Source: Deinococcus koreensis (GTDB lineage: Bacteria; Deinococcota; Deinococci; Deinococcales; Deinococcaceae). From it: a stretch of 64,000 nt of DNA. The position numbers were made by a program, and so were the translations under genes. Location: contig NZ_PPPD01000005.1 in assembly GCF_002901445.1 (NCBI RefSeq), positions 31,363 through 95,362 of the forward strand, written 5' to 3'. Of this stretch, positions 1-8,378 are shown one piece after another (the first letter of the stretch is position 1; every line of letters starts with the position of its first letter). The notes beneath the pieces were generated by a model. The model was not told the origin of the DNA. It searched no databases and saw only the letters and a program-made list of their open reading frames with translations.

Positions 1-1187
1 CCACCCCCAGCATTCCCCAGCTCAACGTCGGCCTGATCGGCGGCGGCTTCATGGGCAAGGCCCATTCGCTGGCCTACGCCGCCATGCCCATGTTCTTCTG
101 GCCTGCGCCCGCCATCCCTGTACGCCACACCATCGCGGAGGTCAGCGATGAGCTGGCTGCCGGCGCCGCCGCGCGCTTCGGCTTCCAGCATTCCACCGGC
201 GACTGGCGGCGCGTGATCGACGACCCGAATATTCATGTGGTGGACATCGCCACGCCCAACAACTCGCACGCCGAGATTGCCATCGCGGCGGCGCAGGCCG
301 GCAAGCACATCCTGTGCGAGAAGCCGCTGGCCCCCACGGTCGAGGAAGCCAAGGCGATGTACGAGGCCGTGAAGAAGGCCGGTGTGGTGAACATGGTGGC
401 CTTCAACTACCGCCGCACGCCCGCCGTGGCCCTGGCGAAGAAGTACATCGAGGAGGGGCGCATTGGCAAGGTGCTCAGCTTCCGGGGCACCTACCTGCAA
501 GACTGGTCGGCCGACCCTAGTGGCCCACTGTCGTGGCGCTTTCAGAAGGCCGTGGCCGGCTCCGGGACACTCGGGGACATCGGTACCCACGTTGTCGATC
601 TGGCCCGCTATCTGGTGGGCGAAATCAGCGCGGTCAACGCGATGATGCACACCTACATCAAGGAGCGGCCCCTCCAGTCGGGCGGCGCCGACAAGCTGGG
701 CGCCAGTGACAAAAATGCCAGCGGCCCCATGGGCAAGGTCGACGTGGACGATGAGGTGCTGACCCTGCTGAGATTCGAGAACGGCGCGGTCGGCTCACTG
801 GAGGCCACCCGCAACGCTTTTGGTCGCAACAATTACATCACCTTCGAAATCCACGGCAGCGAGGGCACGGTGTTTTTCAATTACGAGCGCCGCGACGAGT
901 TGCAGGTCTTCTTCGCCAGCGACCCCAGTGACGCCCGTGGCCTGCGCACGGTCTACACCGGCCCCAATCACCCCTACGGCGACGGACTGTGGCCCATCCC
1001 GGCGCTGGGCATCGGCTACGGCGAGACCAAGATCATCGAGGCGTATGACTTCTTCAAGGCCATCACGGGGGACGGTGTGGTCAGCCCCAACTTTGAGGAT
1101 GGCTACAAGACCGAACTGATTGCGGACGCGATCGTTCGTTCGGCCCAGCAGAAGCGCGAGGTCGAGGTCGAGGCCGTGCTGGTGTGA
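1..1187 (+). CDS. Gfo/Idh/MocA-family NAD(P)-dependent oxidoreductase, 5' end outside window
   Basis: The reading frame is open from base 3, so the start codon lies before the window. The first residues visible, VGLIGGGFMGK, are the Rossmann dinucleotide-binding loop just upstream of the first in-window ATG at 51, so 51 is not the start. The EKPLA motif typical of this family follows (ILCEKPLAPT, about 95 residues in), then the C-terminal alpha/beta substrate domain. Family members oxidise or epimerise sugars, inositols and sugar acids in the cytoplasm. The gene sits 153 bp upstream of a sugar-type ABC transporter on the same strand, so I infer it acts on the imported sugar or polyol. The exact substrate cannot be read from the sequence. 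Confidence 0.9.
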   Translation, partial: TPSIPQLNVGLIGGGFMGKAHSLAYAAMPMFFWPAPAIPVRHTIAEVSDELAAGAAARFGFQHSTGDWRRVIDDPNIHVVDIATPNNSHAEIAIAAAQAGKHILCEKPLAPTVEEAKAMYEAVKKAGVVNMVAFNYRRTPAVALAKKYIEEGRIGKVLSFRGTYLQDWSADPSGPLSWRFQKAVAGSGTLGDIGTHVVDLARYLVGEISAVNAMMHTYIKERPLQSGGADKLGASDKNASGPMGKVDVDDEVLTLLRFENGAVGSLEATRNAFGRNNYITFEIHGSEGTVFFNYERRDELQVFFASDPSDARGLRTVYTGPNHPYGDGLWPIPALGIGYGETKIIEAYDFFKAITGDGVVSPNFEDGYKTELIADAIVRSAQQKREVEVEAVLV

Positions 1188-1198
1188 GGTCAGCGGAA

Positions 1199-1305
1199 GG
1201 CGACCCTCAAGCCGCTGAGCGGCCAACTCCCCACGAAAGGGAGTCGAGGAACGGCCCCGGCCCCCCTTCGCAGGGGAAGCGCTCCGCAGGGGTGGAAAGG
1301 TCGCC
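1199..1305. repeat. Inverted repeat/hairpin region between oxidoreductase and ABC ATPase
   Basis: Arms GGCGACC (1199-1205) and GGTCGCC (1299-1305) are complementary and enclose a GC-rich, self-complementary stretch. It could be a dispersed hairpin repeat or a partial transcription attenuator inside the operon. Only the complementarity is seen; the function is unknown. Confidence 0.3.
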
Positions 1306-1340
1306 GAAGGCGCCACTCCCAGCCCACAGGAGGTGAACAG

Positions 1341-2918
1341 ATGACAGGAGCAGCCACCACTTTCCCCAACACCACGTCCGCGGCGGACTTCCCCCCTGTG
1401 CAGATGCGCGGCATCAACAAAGGCTTCAACGGCGTGCGTGTGCTCGAGGGCGTGGACTTTGAACTTCGCGCAGGCGAAGTCCACGCGCTGATGGGCGGAA
1501 ATGGGGCGGGCAAGTCCACCCTGATGAAGATCCTGCAGGGCGTCTACCAGCCTGACAGCGGCGAGATTTTGGTGAACGGCCAGAGCGTGCATCTGCCCTC
1601 GCCGAGCCAGGCCGAGGCCCACGGCATCGCCATGATCTTTCAGGAATTCAGTCTGATCCCGACCCTCACCGCCGCACAGAACATCTTCCTGAACCGCGAG
1701 CCGCGCGGCGCGCTGGGCGCCCTGAACGACCGCGAAGCCGTGCGAAAATCCCGCGAGATCTTCCGCGAGATGGGCGTGAACATTGATCCCACTCGCACGG
1801 TCAGCGGGCTCTCGACGGGCGAGTGGCAGCTGACCGAGATCGCCAAGGCACTGTCGAAGAACGCGAAGGTGCTGATCATGGACGAGCCCACGGCGGCGCT
1901 GTCGGCCACTGAGGTCGCTACCCTCTTCCGGCTGGTTGAGGGGCTCAAGGCGCGCGGCATCGCCATCGTGTACATCACCCACCGGATGGACGAGGTCTTC
2001 GAGGTCGGTGACCGCATCACGGTGATGCGCGACGGCAACTCCGTGCTCAGCGCTCCGACCCGGGGTCTGCGGATCGAGGACGTCATCGAGCACATCGTGG
2101 GCCGCCGCATGGAGGGCGTGCTGGACTACCAGCACCGGGACGTGAAGCGGGACGGTGCACCGCTGCTGGAGGTGCAGGAACTACAGGCCGCTGGCCTGAG
2201 TGGCGTGACCCTGCAGGTGCATCCGGGTGAGGTGGTGGGACTTGCGGGCCTGATGGGATCCGGCCGCACTGAGCTGGCCGAGGCGCTGTTCGGTGTGCGC
2301 CGCGTCACCGGCGGCCGGGTGAGCCTGTCGGGCCGGGTTGTGGAGAACCGCAGCCCCGAGGCGGCCATCAGGAACGGCTTCGCGCTGGTGCCCGAAGACC
2401 GCCGTGTCCAGGGCCTGGTGCTCGACCACTCGGTCTACGACAACCTAATGCTGCCGCAACTGGCCCGCTTTCAGGGCGGCGGTGTGATGCGCGACGGCCC
2501 CGGCAAGACCTATGCCCGCGAACTGATCGAGCAACTCCGCATCAAGACCGACGGCCCGGATAAAAAGACGCGGCTGCTGTCGGGCGGCAACCAGCAGAAG
2601 ATCGTGCTCGCCAAATGGCTGGGCAATGACCCCCTGGTGCTGATCCTCGATGAGCCGACCGCAGGCGTGGACATCGGCTCGAAGGCTGAGATCATCGCCC
2701 TGATCCGCTCTCTGGCCGACGCGGGCAAGGGCGTGATCATCATTTCGTCCGAATTCCAGGAGCTGCTGGCCGTGTCCGACCGCGTCCTGCTGATGCAGGG
2801 CGGGCGGATCACCGGCGAACTCATGCGCGACCAGATCGGGCGTGAGGAAGACCTGCACCACGCTCTGCAAGGGTTCCCACAAGGAGGTGTCACGCATGAC
2901 TCAATCCACCCTGCCTAA
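1341..2918 (+). CDS. Sugar ABC transporter ATP-binding protein (RbsA/MglA type)
   Basis: 525 aa with two fused nucleotide-binding domains, the usual RbsA/MglA/XylG layout. Domain 1 has Walker A GGNGAGKST, signature LSTGEWQ and Walker B VLIMDEPTAALS. Domain 2 has the degenerate P-loop GLMGSGRTEL normal for this family, signature LSGGNQQK and LILDEPTAGVDIG. It powers import of a monosaccharide or polyol together with the downstream permease. The start is chosen because AGGAGGTG lies about 6 nt upstream. The 3' end overlaps the permease start by 23 nt, indicating translational coupling. No periplasmic binding protein gene is in view; it may lie upstream of the window. Confidence 0.95.
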   Translation: MTGAATTFPNTTSAADFPPVQMRGINKGFNGVRVLEGVDFELRAGEVHALMGGNGAGKSTLMKILQGVYQPDSGEILVNGQSVHLPSPSQAEAHGIAMIFQEFSLIPTLTAAQNIFLNREPRGALGALNDREAVRKSREIFREMGVNIDPTRTVSGLSTGEWQLTEIAKALSKNAKVLIMDEPTAALSATEVATLFRLVEGLKARGIAIVYITHRMDEVFEVGDRITVMRDGNSVLSAPTRGLRIEDVIEHIVGRRMEGVLDYQHRDVKRDGAPLLEVQELQAAGLSGVTLQVHPGEVVGLAGLMGSGRTELAEALFGVRRVTGGRVSLSGRVVENRSPEAAIRNGFALVPEDRRVQGLVLDHSVYDNLMLPQLARFQGGGVMRDGPGKTYARELIEQLRIKTDGPDKKTRLLSGGNQQKIVLAKWLGNDPLVLILDEPTAGVDIGSKAEIIALIRSLADAGKGVIIISSEFQELLAVSDRVLLMQGGRITGELMRDQIGREEDLHHALQGFPQGGVTHDSIHPA

Positions 2919-3861
2919 CGCGGCCAAAACCCGGCCGTCCTTTCTGACCAACTGGCGCTCGTATGTCGTATACGTGGGTTTCGCGCTGGTGTTCATTTTC
3001 TTCTCGATCTTCCTGCGCGACGCAGGGTTTCTGTCCAGCAACAACCTGCTGAACATCGTGCGCCAGACGGCCACCATCTCGGTGATGGCCGTCGCCATGA
3101 CCTTCGTGATCGCCTCCGGGGAGATCGACCTGTCCATCGGATCCATCGCCGGGCTCTCGTCGGTGTTGGCCGCGCTGACGATTCCGCAGTTCGGGCCGCT
3201 GGGCGGAGCGCTCGCGGGCGTGCTGGGCGGCGCACTGATCGGATTGATCAACGGCTCATTAGTCACCGGGCTGGGCATCCCGTCCTTCCTGGTGACCCTG
3301 GGGATGCTGGGCATCGCCAACGGCGTGGCGCAGTGGATGACCGCCACGGCCCCGGTGCCGATCCTGAACGACGGCTTCAACAATTTCTTCGGTTCCGGTG
3401 ACCTCGGCCCCATTCCCTCGTTGTTCATCTGGACAGTGGTGGCGCTGGGCATCGGGCATTTCATCCTGCGGCGCACGTCCTTTGGGAGAAGCGTGCTGGC
3501 TGTGGGCGGCAATGCCACAGCTGCCAACTACAGCGGCATCAACGTGGCCCGCACCAAGCTGATGGTACTGCTGGCTTCGGGCGCCGTGGCGGGGCTGGCG
3601 GGTATGCTCTACGCCGGCCGCCTGAACTCGGGCCGTTTCCAGTGGGGCCAGGGCGACGAACTCTCGGTGATCGCGGCCGTGATCCTGGGTGGCACCCCGC
3701 TGTTCGGCGGGGCAGGCACAGTGTTCGGCGCGGTGCTGGGCGCGCTGATGATCGGCTTGATCAACAACGGCCTGATCTTGATGGGCCTGGAATACAGCCA
3801 ACAGCTCATCATCCGGGGCGCCATCATCATTCTCGCGGTAGCGCTGGCACGCAGAAAATAG
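2896..3861 (+). CDS. Sugar ABC transporter permease (RbsC-like)
   Basis: 321 aa from the ATG at 2896, which is preceded by AAGGAGGTG at 2881-2889; a longer in-frame ORF from 2842 has no such site. The protein is very hydrophobic with about 8-10 predicted membrane segments and carries family hallmarks such as ASGEIDLSIGSIAGLSS near residue 75, SFLVTLGMLGIANG, and GGTPLFGGAGTVFGA in the C-terminal half. It forms the inner-membrane channel of the transporter powered by the upstream ATPase, whose gene overlaps it by 23 nt. Confidence 0.93.
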   Translation: MTQSTLPNAAKTRPSFLTNWRSYVVYVGFALVFIFFSIFLRDAGFLSSNNLLNIVRQTATISVMAVAMTFVIASGEIDLSIGSIAGLSSVLAALTIPQFGPLGGALAGVLGGALIGLINGSLVTGLGIPSFLVTLGMLGIANGVAQWMTATAPVPILNDGFNNFFGSGDLGPIPSLFIWTVVALGIGHFILRRTSFGRSVLAVGGNATAANYSGINVARTKLMVLLASGAVAGLAGMLYAGRLNSGRFQWGQGDELSVIAAVILGGTPLFGGAGTVFGAVLGALMIGLINNGLILMGLEYSQQLIIRGAIIILAVALARRK

Positions 3862-3924
3862 AGAGTGAGAGGGGCCGCCGGGATGTCTTGCGCGGCCCGC
3901 TCGCTCTCTGTCGAGGAGGAATGC

Positions 3925-4230
3925 ATGGCTGCCGTCAACCTGTTCGCTACCCTGGTTCCCAAATCGGGCCAGGCGGAAGCCCTGCGTGCCGGACTTCTCA
4001 CTATCGCCCCCGCCTCGCGCACCGAACCCGGCTGCCTGCGCTACGAGGTGCTGGAAAGCGGCGAGGGTACATCTGTGCGCTTTCATGTCGTAGAGCGTTT
4101 TGTGGACGACGCGGCGGTGCAGGCCCACGGGCAAAGCGGGCATTACCGCGTGTTCAGCGCCAGCTTTGAGACGTGGTTGGCCGGGCCGCCACATGTGGTG
4201 CGCTCGCGGAATCTGGACGTGGGAGAGTGA
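3925..4230 (+). CDS. Antibiotic biosynthesis monooxygenase (ABM)-like small protein
   Basis: 101 aa. The ATG at 3925 follows GAGGAGGA at 3913-3920; the upstream in-frame extension to 3865 is ignored. Sequence features fit the dimeric ferredoxin-like ABM fold: an N-terminal strand (NLFATLVPKSG), the EPGCLRYEV core motif, an FHVVERF strand and a C-terminal FSASFETWL helix. Family members (YgiN/LsrG-like) are cofactorless oxidases or isomerases. It is the last gene of the sugar operon, 63 nt after the permease, so a role in processing the imported compound is inferred. The true substrate is unknown. Confidence 0.8.
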   Translation: MAAVNLFATLVPKSGQAEALRAGLLTIAPASRTEPGCLRYEVLESGEGTSVRFHVVERFVDDAAVQAHGQSGHYRVFSASFETWLAGPPHVVRSRNLDVGE

Positions 4231-4489
4231 CATGAGCGCGCACTTGAGCGTTCTTTTCTCGCAGTAGGTTTAGAACGGGAGTACAGCGTTCTCTGAACAC
4301 CGGCGTTGTTCTGGAGGTTCCGGAGATGGACGGAATTTGTCCTACAGATTTGGTGCTGAGAAGCGTACTGGCGCGGCTCCAGCCTTTTAGCCCCTGCCCA
4401 GATGTGCGGCGACCGGTTCCCATGCCGGCCAGTATTCACAGTGGTCGAAGTGATCATGACTCGGGGAACTGGCGCCGGGCTCAGCAGCT

Positions 4490-5140
4490 GACACTTTGAG
4501 TGGAGTGGCGTTTTGGACGCAGTCAGGCAGCACAAAGGGCGGTGTCAGAGTCTGTGACGAGCTCCGGGACCGCCCTACAGCCTGCTGACATGCTGGCCGC
4601 CCACTTGAAAACCCGCCTCCCACACCGACGCATGGATGCCCTGAAGCGACTGGCCGAAGTGCTTCTCGCGCTGCTCTAGGCGGAATCCACCCTCGCCACC
4701 GGAATTCTGAGGCCGCGAAGACTTTCTTGGTCAGCCTCCTCAGCAAGTACTTCGTGCCCAAGATCATTCACACTAATCAACTTCGGGGTTATGGGGCAGC
4801 GATCCGAGAGATCGCCTGCCTGGCTGAGGTTGACCGTCAGTAGGTGATCTCCACAGCCCGGTGAAACAACTCCGTTCAAAATTTCACCATCCCACGCGGT
4901 GTCGGGAACGCCAGCATCAGGAAGTCAAGCAGCGTAGTCGGGCGCAAGAATTCCTGAACCCGCAGGCCCGAACCAGAAAACCTTCACCATCACACCAGAA
5001 CCAGCGTTTCCGCGACGACCAGAAGCAGCAACCAGAGAAATGCCTTCCGGACGTGGACAACGGTCGTGGTGGAGATGAGCTGAATCTCAGGCCATCCCTG
5101 TACTCTGTCTGCCATCAGTCAAGTGAAGGCAACACAACCG
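4490..5140 (+). pseudogene. Decayed transposase remnants (IS4-like, then IS6-like)
   Basis: No intact gene is found between 4231 and 5179. Around 4585-4680 the plus strand reads MLAAHLKTRLPHRRMDALK with an in-frame stop after LLALL, which resembles the N-terminus of Deinococcus IS4-type transposases. From about 4775 to 5090 it reads QLRGYGAAIREIA, then VISTARCNN after a stop, then shifts frame. These segments match the same parts of the IS6-type transposase at 24816-25526 (VISTARCNN). The 3' flank GTGAAGGCAACACAACCGT (5122-5140) is identical to the 3' flank of the IS6-like remnant near 44980, supporting an IS end. The stretch 4231-4490 shows nothing recognisable. Confidence 0.6.
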
Positions 5141-5179
5141 TGCCAACCCCTGTTTGGCATTCGTAGGCGACCCTTTCCT

Positions 5180-6127
5180 TCAATGTCCCTTGAGAGAGAG
5201 TCCCAAGACGTCGCAGGGCGCGCTTTCAAGATTCTGATCCACGCCCAGGTAGACCTCAGTGGTCTGAATGCTGGCGTGGCCGAGCGAGAGCTGGATCTGG
5301 TCGATCGGCGCACCGCCTTTGTGTGCCAGCTTGGCGAACGTCCGGCGTAGATCGTGGGGAGCCAGCTGCAGCCCTTCCGGGGTCAGGTCGGCGCGGCCGA
5401 CCTGCTGGCCATACTTCCGCACGATCAGGGCCACGGCCTCATGGGAGAGCTGCTGACGGGCCAGGACACGCGAACCACGCGGCGAGGTCGGGCGAAAGAG
5501 GTGGCCGCCGCTCAGCGCGGCCGCCGACGTCCAGGCGTCCACCGCCGCCTTGCACCACCCAGGCATCGGCACTGTCCGGGTGCGGCCGTGTTTGCCGATG
5601 AGATCGAGCACCACCCAGCGGCCCTCGCGTTGTTGAAGGTGGGTGAAGGTCAGGTTCACCAGCTCCGAACGCCGGAGGCCGCAGCCCAGCAGGACGGCCA
5701 GCAGCGCCCGATCCCGCAGGCCTCTGAGCGTTGAGGTGTCCGGGGCCAGCAGCAACTCCTGGGCCTGGGCCCGGCTGAGCCAGGCTCCCGTGCGCCGGCC
5801 CTGCTTCTTGACGCCCCTCACCCGGGCGATGCTCTCCGCTTCAAACGACGCAAGTTGTCCGTTATCGGCGGCCTCACGGACGAGCTTGCGGATGGCGGAG
5901 AGTCGGACATTCACGCTGGAGGACGACCGGCCCTGCTCCAGCAGCACTGCGACGTACCGCTGCACCACTGCTTTGGTCAGTGGGGGTCTCCCCTGTCCAC
6001 CCCACCAGGTGAAGAAGTCACCCAAGGCCTTCTGGTAGGCGACCTTGGTCAGCGGGGAGGTCACGGAGTCGAGTACCAGTTGGATTGGGTCGATGTCGGT
6101 AGGGCCTGTCTGGGAGACGAGGGTCAC
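5180..6127 (-). CDS. Tyrosine recombinase/phage-type integrase (XerC/D-like)
   Basis: 315 aa. The N-terminal SAM-like core-binding domain (about 15-110) is followed by the catalytic domain. Catalytic residues are visible: R in GCGLRRSEL, a K-containing GKHGRTR hairpin, HDLRR (H-x-x-R), LGHAS and the nucleophile Y in TTEVYLG. Such enzymes resolve dimers or integrate mobile elements. It starts at GTG 6127 behind AAGGAG. A near-consensus promoter (TTGCCT-N17-TATAAT on the minus strand, 6186-6158) precedes it and runs divergently from the toxin-antitoxin pair. Its presence on a partition-bearing replicon suggests multimer resolution or element integration. Confidence 0.93.
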   Translation of the reverse strand: MTLVSQTGPTDIDPIQLVLDSVTSPLTKVAYQKALGDFFTWWGGQGRPPLTKAVVQRYVAVLLEQGRSSSSVNVRLSAIRKLVREAADNGQLASFEAESIARVRGVKKQGRRTGAWLSRAQAQELLLAPDTSTLRGLRDRALLAVLLGCGLRRSELVNLTFTHLQQREGRWVVLDLIGKHGRTRTVPMPGWCKAAVDAWTSAAALSGGHLFRPTSPRGSRVLARQQLSHEAVALIVRKYGQQVGRADLTPEGLQLAPHDLRRTFAKLAHKGGAPIDQIQLSLGHASIQTTEVYLGVDQNLESAPCDVLGLSLKGH

Positions 6128-6157
6128 TGGATCACTCCTTATCTTGGTCTAAGGACG

Positions 6158-6186
6158 ATTATATGGAGTATAAACGACAGAGGCAA
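6158..6186 (-). promoter_or_regulatory. Promoter of the tyrosine recombinase
   Basis: On the minus strand, -35 TTGCCT (6186-6181) and -10 TATAAT (6163-6158) are separated by 17 bp, close to the sigma-70-type consensus. The -35 box overlaps the left arm of the inverted repeat at 6182-6220. Confidence 0.7.
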
Positions 6187-6220
6187 GTCTAGCGTGAGCG
6201 GCAACAATGCTAAACTTGCC
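6182..6220. promoter_or_regulatory. Inverted-repeat operator between recombinase and AbrB/PIN pair
   Basis: Arms GGCAAGTCTAGC (6182-6193) and GCTAAACTTGCC (6209-6220) match as an inverted repeat at 11 of 12 positions with a 15-bp spacer. The right arm contains TAAACT (6211-6216), a TANNNT -10 box six bases before the antitoxin ATG at 6223, which has no ribosome binding site. The left arm covers the -35 of the recombinase. Toxin-antitoxin operons are normally autoregulated through such repeats, so this is the likely antitoxin operator. Confidence 0.6.
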
Positions 6221-6222
6221 GT

Positions 6223-6483
6223 ATGACCACGACTGAGGCATTTTCGCTGGAAGTGAAGGAAAACGGGCGGGTGTTCCTTCCAGTGGCCTTCCGGCAGCGC
6301 TTGGGAGTGCAGTCCGGTGACCGCCTGATTGCCCGGGTGACCGAGGAGGGCAAAGCCGAACTGGTCACGGCTGGACATGCCCTGGCCGTCACACGCGGGA
6401 TGTTCGCCCATCTGGTCACGGACGGCACCTCGCTCGCCGATGAGCTGATCCAGGAGCGGCGAGCCGAGGCGGGGCGGGAGTGA
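6223..6483 (+). CDS. AbrB/MazE-type antitoxin
   Basis: 86 aa. The N-terminal half (about 8-50) is a SpoVT/AbrB swapped-hairpin DNA-binding domain: SLEVKENGRVFLPVAFRQRL followed by GDRLIARVTEEGKAEL. The C-terminal part is the acidic tail that would bind the toxin. It lies 25 nt upstream of a PIN-domain toxin. No Shine-Dalgarno is present; TAAACT lies 6 nt before the ATG, which suggests a leaderless transcript. The operator-like repeat at 6182-6220 fits autoregulation. Confidence 0.85.
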   Translation: MTTTEAFSLEVKENGRVFLPVAFRQRLGVQSGDRLIARVTEEGKAELVTAGHALAVTRGMFAHLVTDGTSLADELIQERRAEAGRE

Positions 6484-6508
6484 GCGTCGCCATCATGGGC
6501 GGGGAGCA

Positions 6509-6904
6509 TTGACCGTCTTGGACGCCAGCGCCCTGCTGGCCTGGCTGCAGGGCGAGCCCGGCACCGGGCGCGTCGATGAGGCGCTGCGGCAGGGCGCGAC
6601 CATCCATACCGTGAACTGGGCCGAGGTGCTCACGAAGCTGGCGAGCCGGGGCGCGCGGCCGGCCGACGTCACCCGGCAACTCAGCGAGCGGGGCGTCCTG
6701 GGCCAGCTCCTGACCGTGGACGCGGGCCAGCTCCAGGACGCTGAGGTGGTGGCCGAGCTGTATGCGGTCACGAGGGTCGCGGGGCTGTCGCTCGGCGACC
6801 GCTACTGCCTGGCCTTGGGTCAGCGCCTGAGTGTGCCGGTGCTCACCACCGACCGGGCCTGGGCGGCGCTGGCGCTGACCGTGACCGTCGAGCTGGCGCG
6901 GTAG
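6509..6904 (+). CDS. PIN-domain toxin (VapC-like ribonuclease)
   Basis: 131 aa. Starts at TTG 6509; GGGGAG lies just upstream and no better start is in frame. PIN acidic residues are visible: D5 in TVLDASALLAWL, E in VNWAEVLTKL (about residue 34), D in LSLGDRYCLALG (about 92) and D in LTTDRAW (about 111). Family members are Mg-dependent RNases held inactive by the cognate antitoxin. The pair with an AbrB-type antitoxin is a common chimeric VapBC arrangement and would stabilise the replicon. Confidence 0.88.
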   Translation: MTVLDASALLAWLQGEPGTGRVDEALRQGATIHTVNWAEVLTKLASRGARPADVTRQLSERGVLGQLLTVDAGQLQDAEVVAELYAVTRVAGLSLGDRYCLALGQRLSVPVLTTDRAWAALALTVTVELAR

Positions 6905-7471
6905 GGAGGCCCTCCCCTGCTGCGGAACGCGGCGATGTACGGTGGCCGCCCGGGAGGGCTCACGAGGTCAGCCGCGTCCCCGGTCTACGGGTTGACGGGT
7001 TTCACGGATTACAGGTTTACCGGTAAAGAAGGAACCGTGCAGGCTCCGGGATCACCCTGGCAGCGTCCCCTGACAGGCCGTTGCTGCGCGTCCGCCGGTC
7101 GTTCGGTCGTGGATGCTCTGCTGATCGTCCGGCGGCCATAGGCCCACATGCCATCCGGGCTGCAAATACTGGTATACCCGAAAGACGGTTTACCGGTATA
7201 TGGAGAAGCGTCCGTCTGGATGGGCTGGAGGACTGAAGGCCTTGCTGACGGCTGAACGCAGGGGAGGCGTGCCCCCAGACCTCCCGGACAAGATCACGTC
7301 ACCGCCGTGTGGCATCCAGCAGTGCCCCGTCGGCTGCGAGCTGCCCGGCCCGGAGTGGGCTTGACCTGAGGGGGAACGCCCAGCAGGCGAAACCCGGCGC
7401 TGAACTTACCAGTTTACCGGTAAACCATCATGGTGGTTTACCGTTTCCCGGTTTACGGGTAGACTGGCCGC
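6905..7471. promoter_or_regulatory. parA upstream region with TTTACCGGTAAA palindromes (candidate centromere/operator)
   Basis: This 567-bp stretch has no gene. It carries repeated sites: TTTACCGGTAAA (7016-7027), GGTATACCCG (7171-7180), GGTTTACCGGTATA (7187-7200), the perfect 14-bp palindrome GTTTACCGGTAAAC (7412-7425), GGTTTACC (7435-7442) and GGTTTACGGGT (7450-7460). The last sites overlap the apparent parA promoter, -35 TTTACC (7437-7442), 17 bp, -10 TAGACT (7460-7465). Repeats upstream of a parA plus RHH pair are the usual place for a partition centromere that doubles as operator. The role is inferred. Confidence 0.55.
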
Positions 7472-8104
7472 GTGAAGATCATCAGTGTGGCCTCCGAGAA
7501 GGGAGGGGTCGGCAAGAGCACCTCCGCTGTGACCCTCGCCGCGCATCTGGCCGGGCGGGGCCGCACCCTGCTGGTGGACGCCGACGAGCGGCTGCGCTCG
7601 GCGTGGACATGGACGACCAAACGGCCAGACTACGGCGGCTGGGGCTTCGAGGTGCAGCTCTACAGCGACTTCGTGGCGCAGGCCGATCCCGGGGCCGCGT
7701 TCGATTACGTGGTGCTGGACACCAAGGGGGGAGAGGGGGCGGGCGAGCTGGCCGCCCTGGCCCGCAACTCCTCGCTCCTGATCATCCCCACCAAACCCGA
7801 CGGCGTCTCGGCCGACGGCCTGGTGGCCACCCTCCAGCCCTTGCTGGAGAAGGGCGTGACCAACTATCGGGTGCTGCTCACCGACGTGCCCCCCGCCCCC
7901 AATGCGGACGGCCTGGACATGCGCCTGGAACTGGACACCGCTGGAATCCCGCTGTTCGGTCACGCCATCCGGCATGCCGTGGCGGTCAGCAAGGCGGCGC
8001 GCGAGGGCCTCTGTGTCCGCGACGTCCGCGGCGACCGCTACGCCAAGCTGGTGTGGATGGATTACGAGCTGGTGTCACGCGAGGTGCTGAACCATGTCAA
8101 GTAA
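7472..8104 (+). CDS. parA: ParA-family partition ATPase
   Basis: 210 aa, the short type without an N-terminal HTH domain. Deviant Walker A KGGVGKST is at residues 10-17, Walker A' VDADE at about 37-41 and the Walker B region YVVLDTKGG at about 80. Such ATPases move plasmid copies apart over the nucleoid together with a small centromere-binding protein. The start is GTG 7472, exactly 6 nt after TAGACT and without a Shine-Dalgarno, suggesting leaderless translation. It overlaps the next gene by 11 nt. Confidence 0.9.
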   Translation: MKIISVASEKGGVGKSTSAVTLAAHLAGRGRTLLVDADERLRSAWTWTTKRPDYGGWGFEVQLYSDFVAQADPGAAFDYVVLDTKGGEGAGELAALARNSSLLIIPTKPDGVSADGLVATLQPLLEKGVTNYRVLLTDVPPAPNADGLDMRLELDTAGIPLFGHAIRHAVAVSKAAREGLCVRDVRGDRYAKLVWMDYELVSREVLNHVK

Positions 8105-8372
8105 GTCCAGGGCGGACAGCCCCAAGTTCGGGTTGATGGATCGACTCAAGAAGCCGGAGGCGGCCGCCGATCAGCCGCCCGCAGCAGCGGCCGAATCGAC
8201 GGGAGCGGGCGAGGTGAAGTTCACCTCCTACCTCGACGTCGACCTGAACCGGCGGCTTCAGATTCACGTGGCCACCAAGAAGGCCCAGAAGAAACCGGGC
8301 CAGGAACGCGTGAGCATCAAGAGTGAGCTGCATCAGGCGCTGGAGGAGTATCTGGAACGGCACCGTCAGTAA
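8094..8372 (+). CDS. Small RHH-type centromere-binding partition protein (ParG-like)
   Basis: 92 aa. The flexible, Ala/Pro-rich N-terminus (1-40) is followed by VKFTSYLDVDLNRRLQIHV, a strand-helix of ribbon-helix-helix type, then a charged helix ending SELHQALEEYLERHRQ. It overlaps parA by 11 nt, the position of the centromere-binding partner in type Ib partition loci. It would bind the upstream palindromes and stimulate ParA. Family assignment rests on size, context and the RHH-like pattern. Confidence 0.65.
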   Translation: MSSKSRADSPKFGLMDRLKKPEAAADQPPAAAAESTGAGEVKFTSYLDVDLNRRLQIHVATKKAQKKPGQERVSIKSELHQALEEYLERHRQ

Positions 8373-8378
8373 AACGAC

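Noticed and set aside
795..2135. Long minus-strand open frame opposite the oxidoreductase and ABC ATPase
   Set aside because: Antisense shadow in GC-rich DNA; composition and lack of motifs contrast with the clear families on the plus strand.
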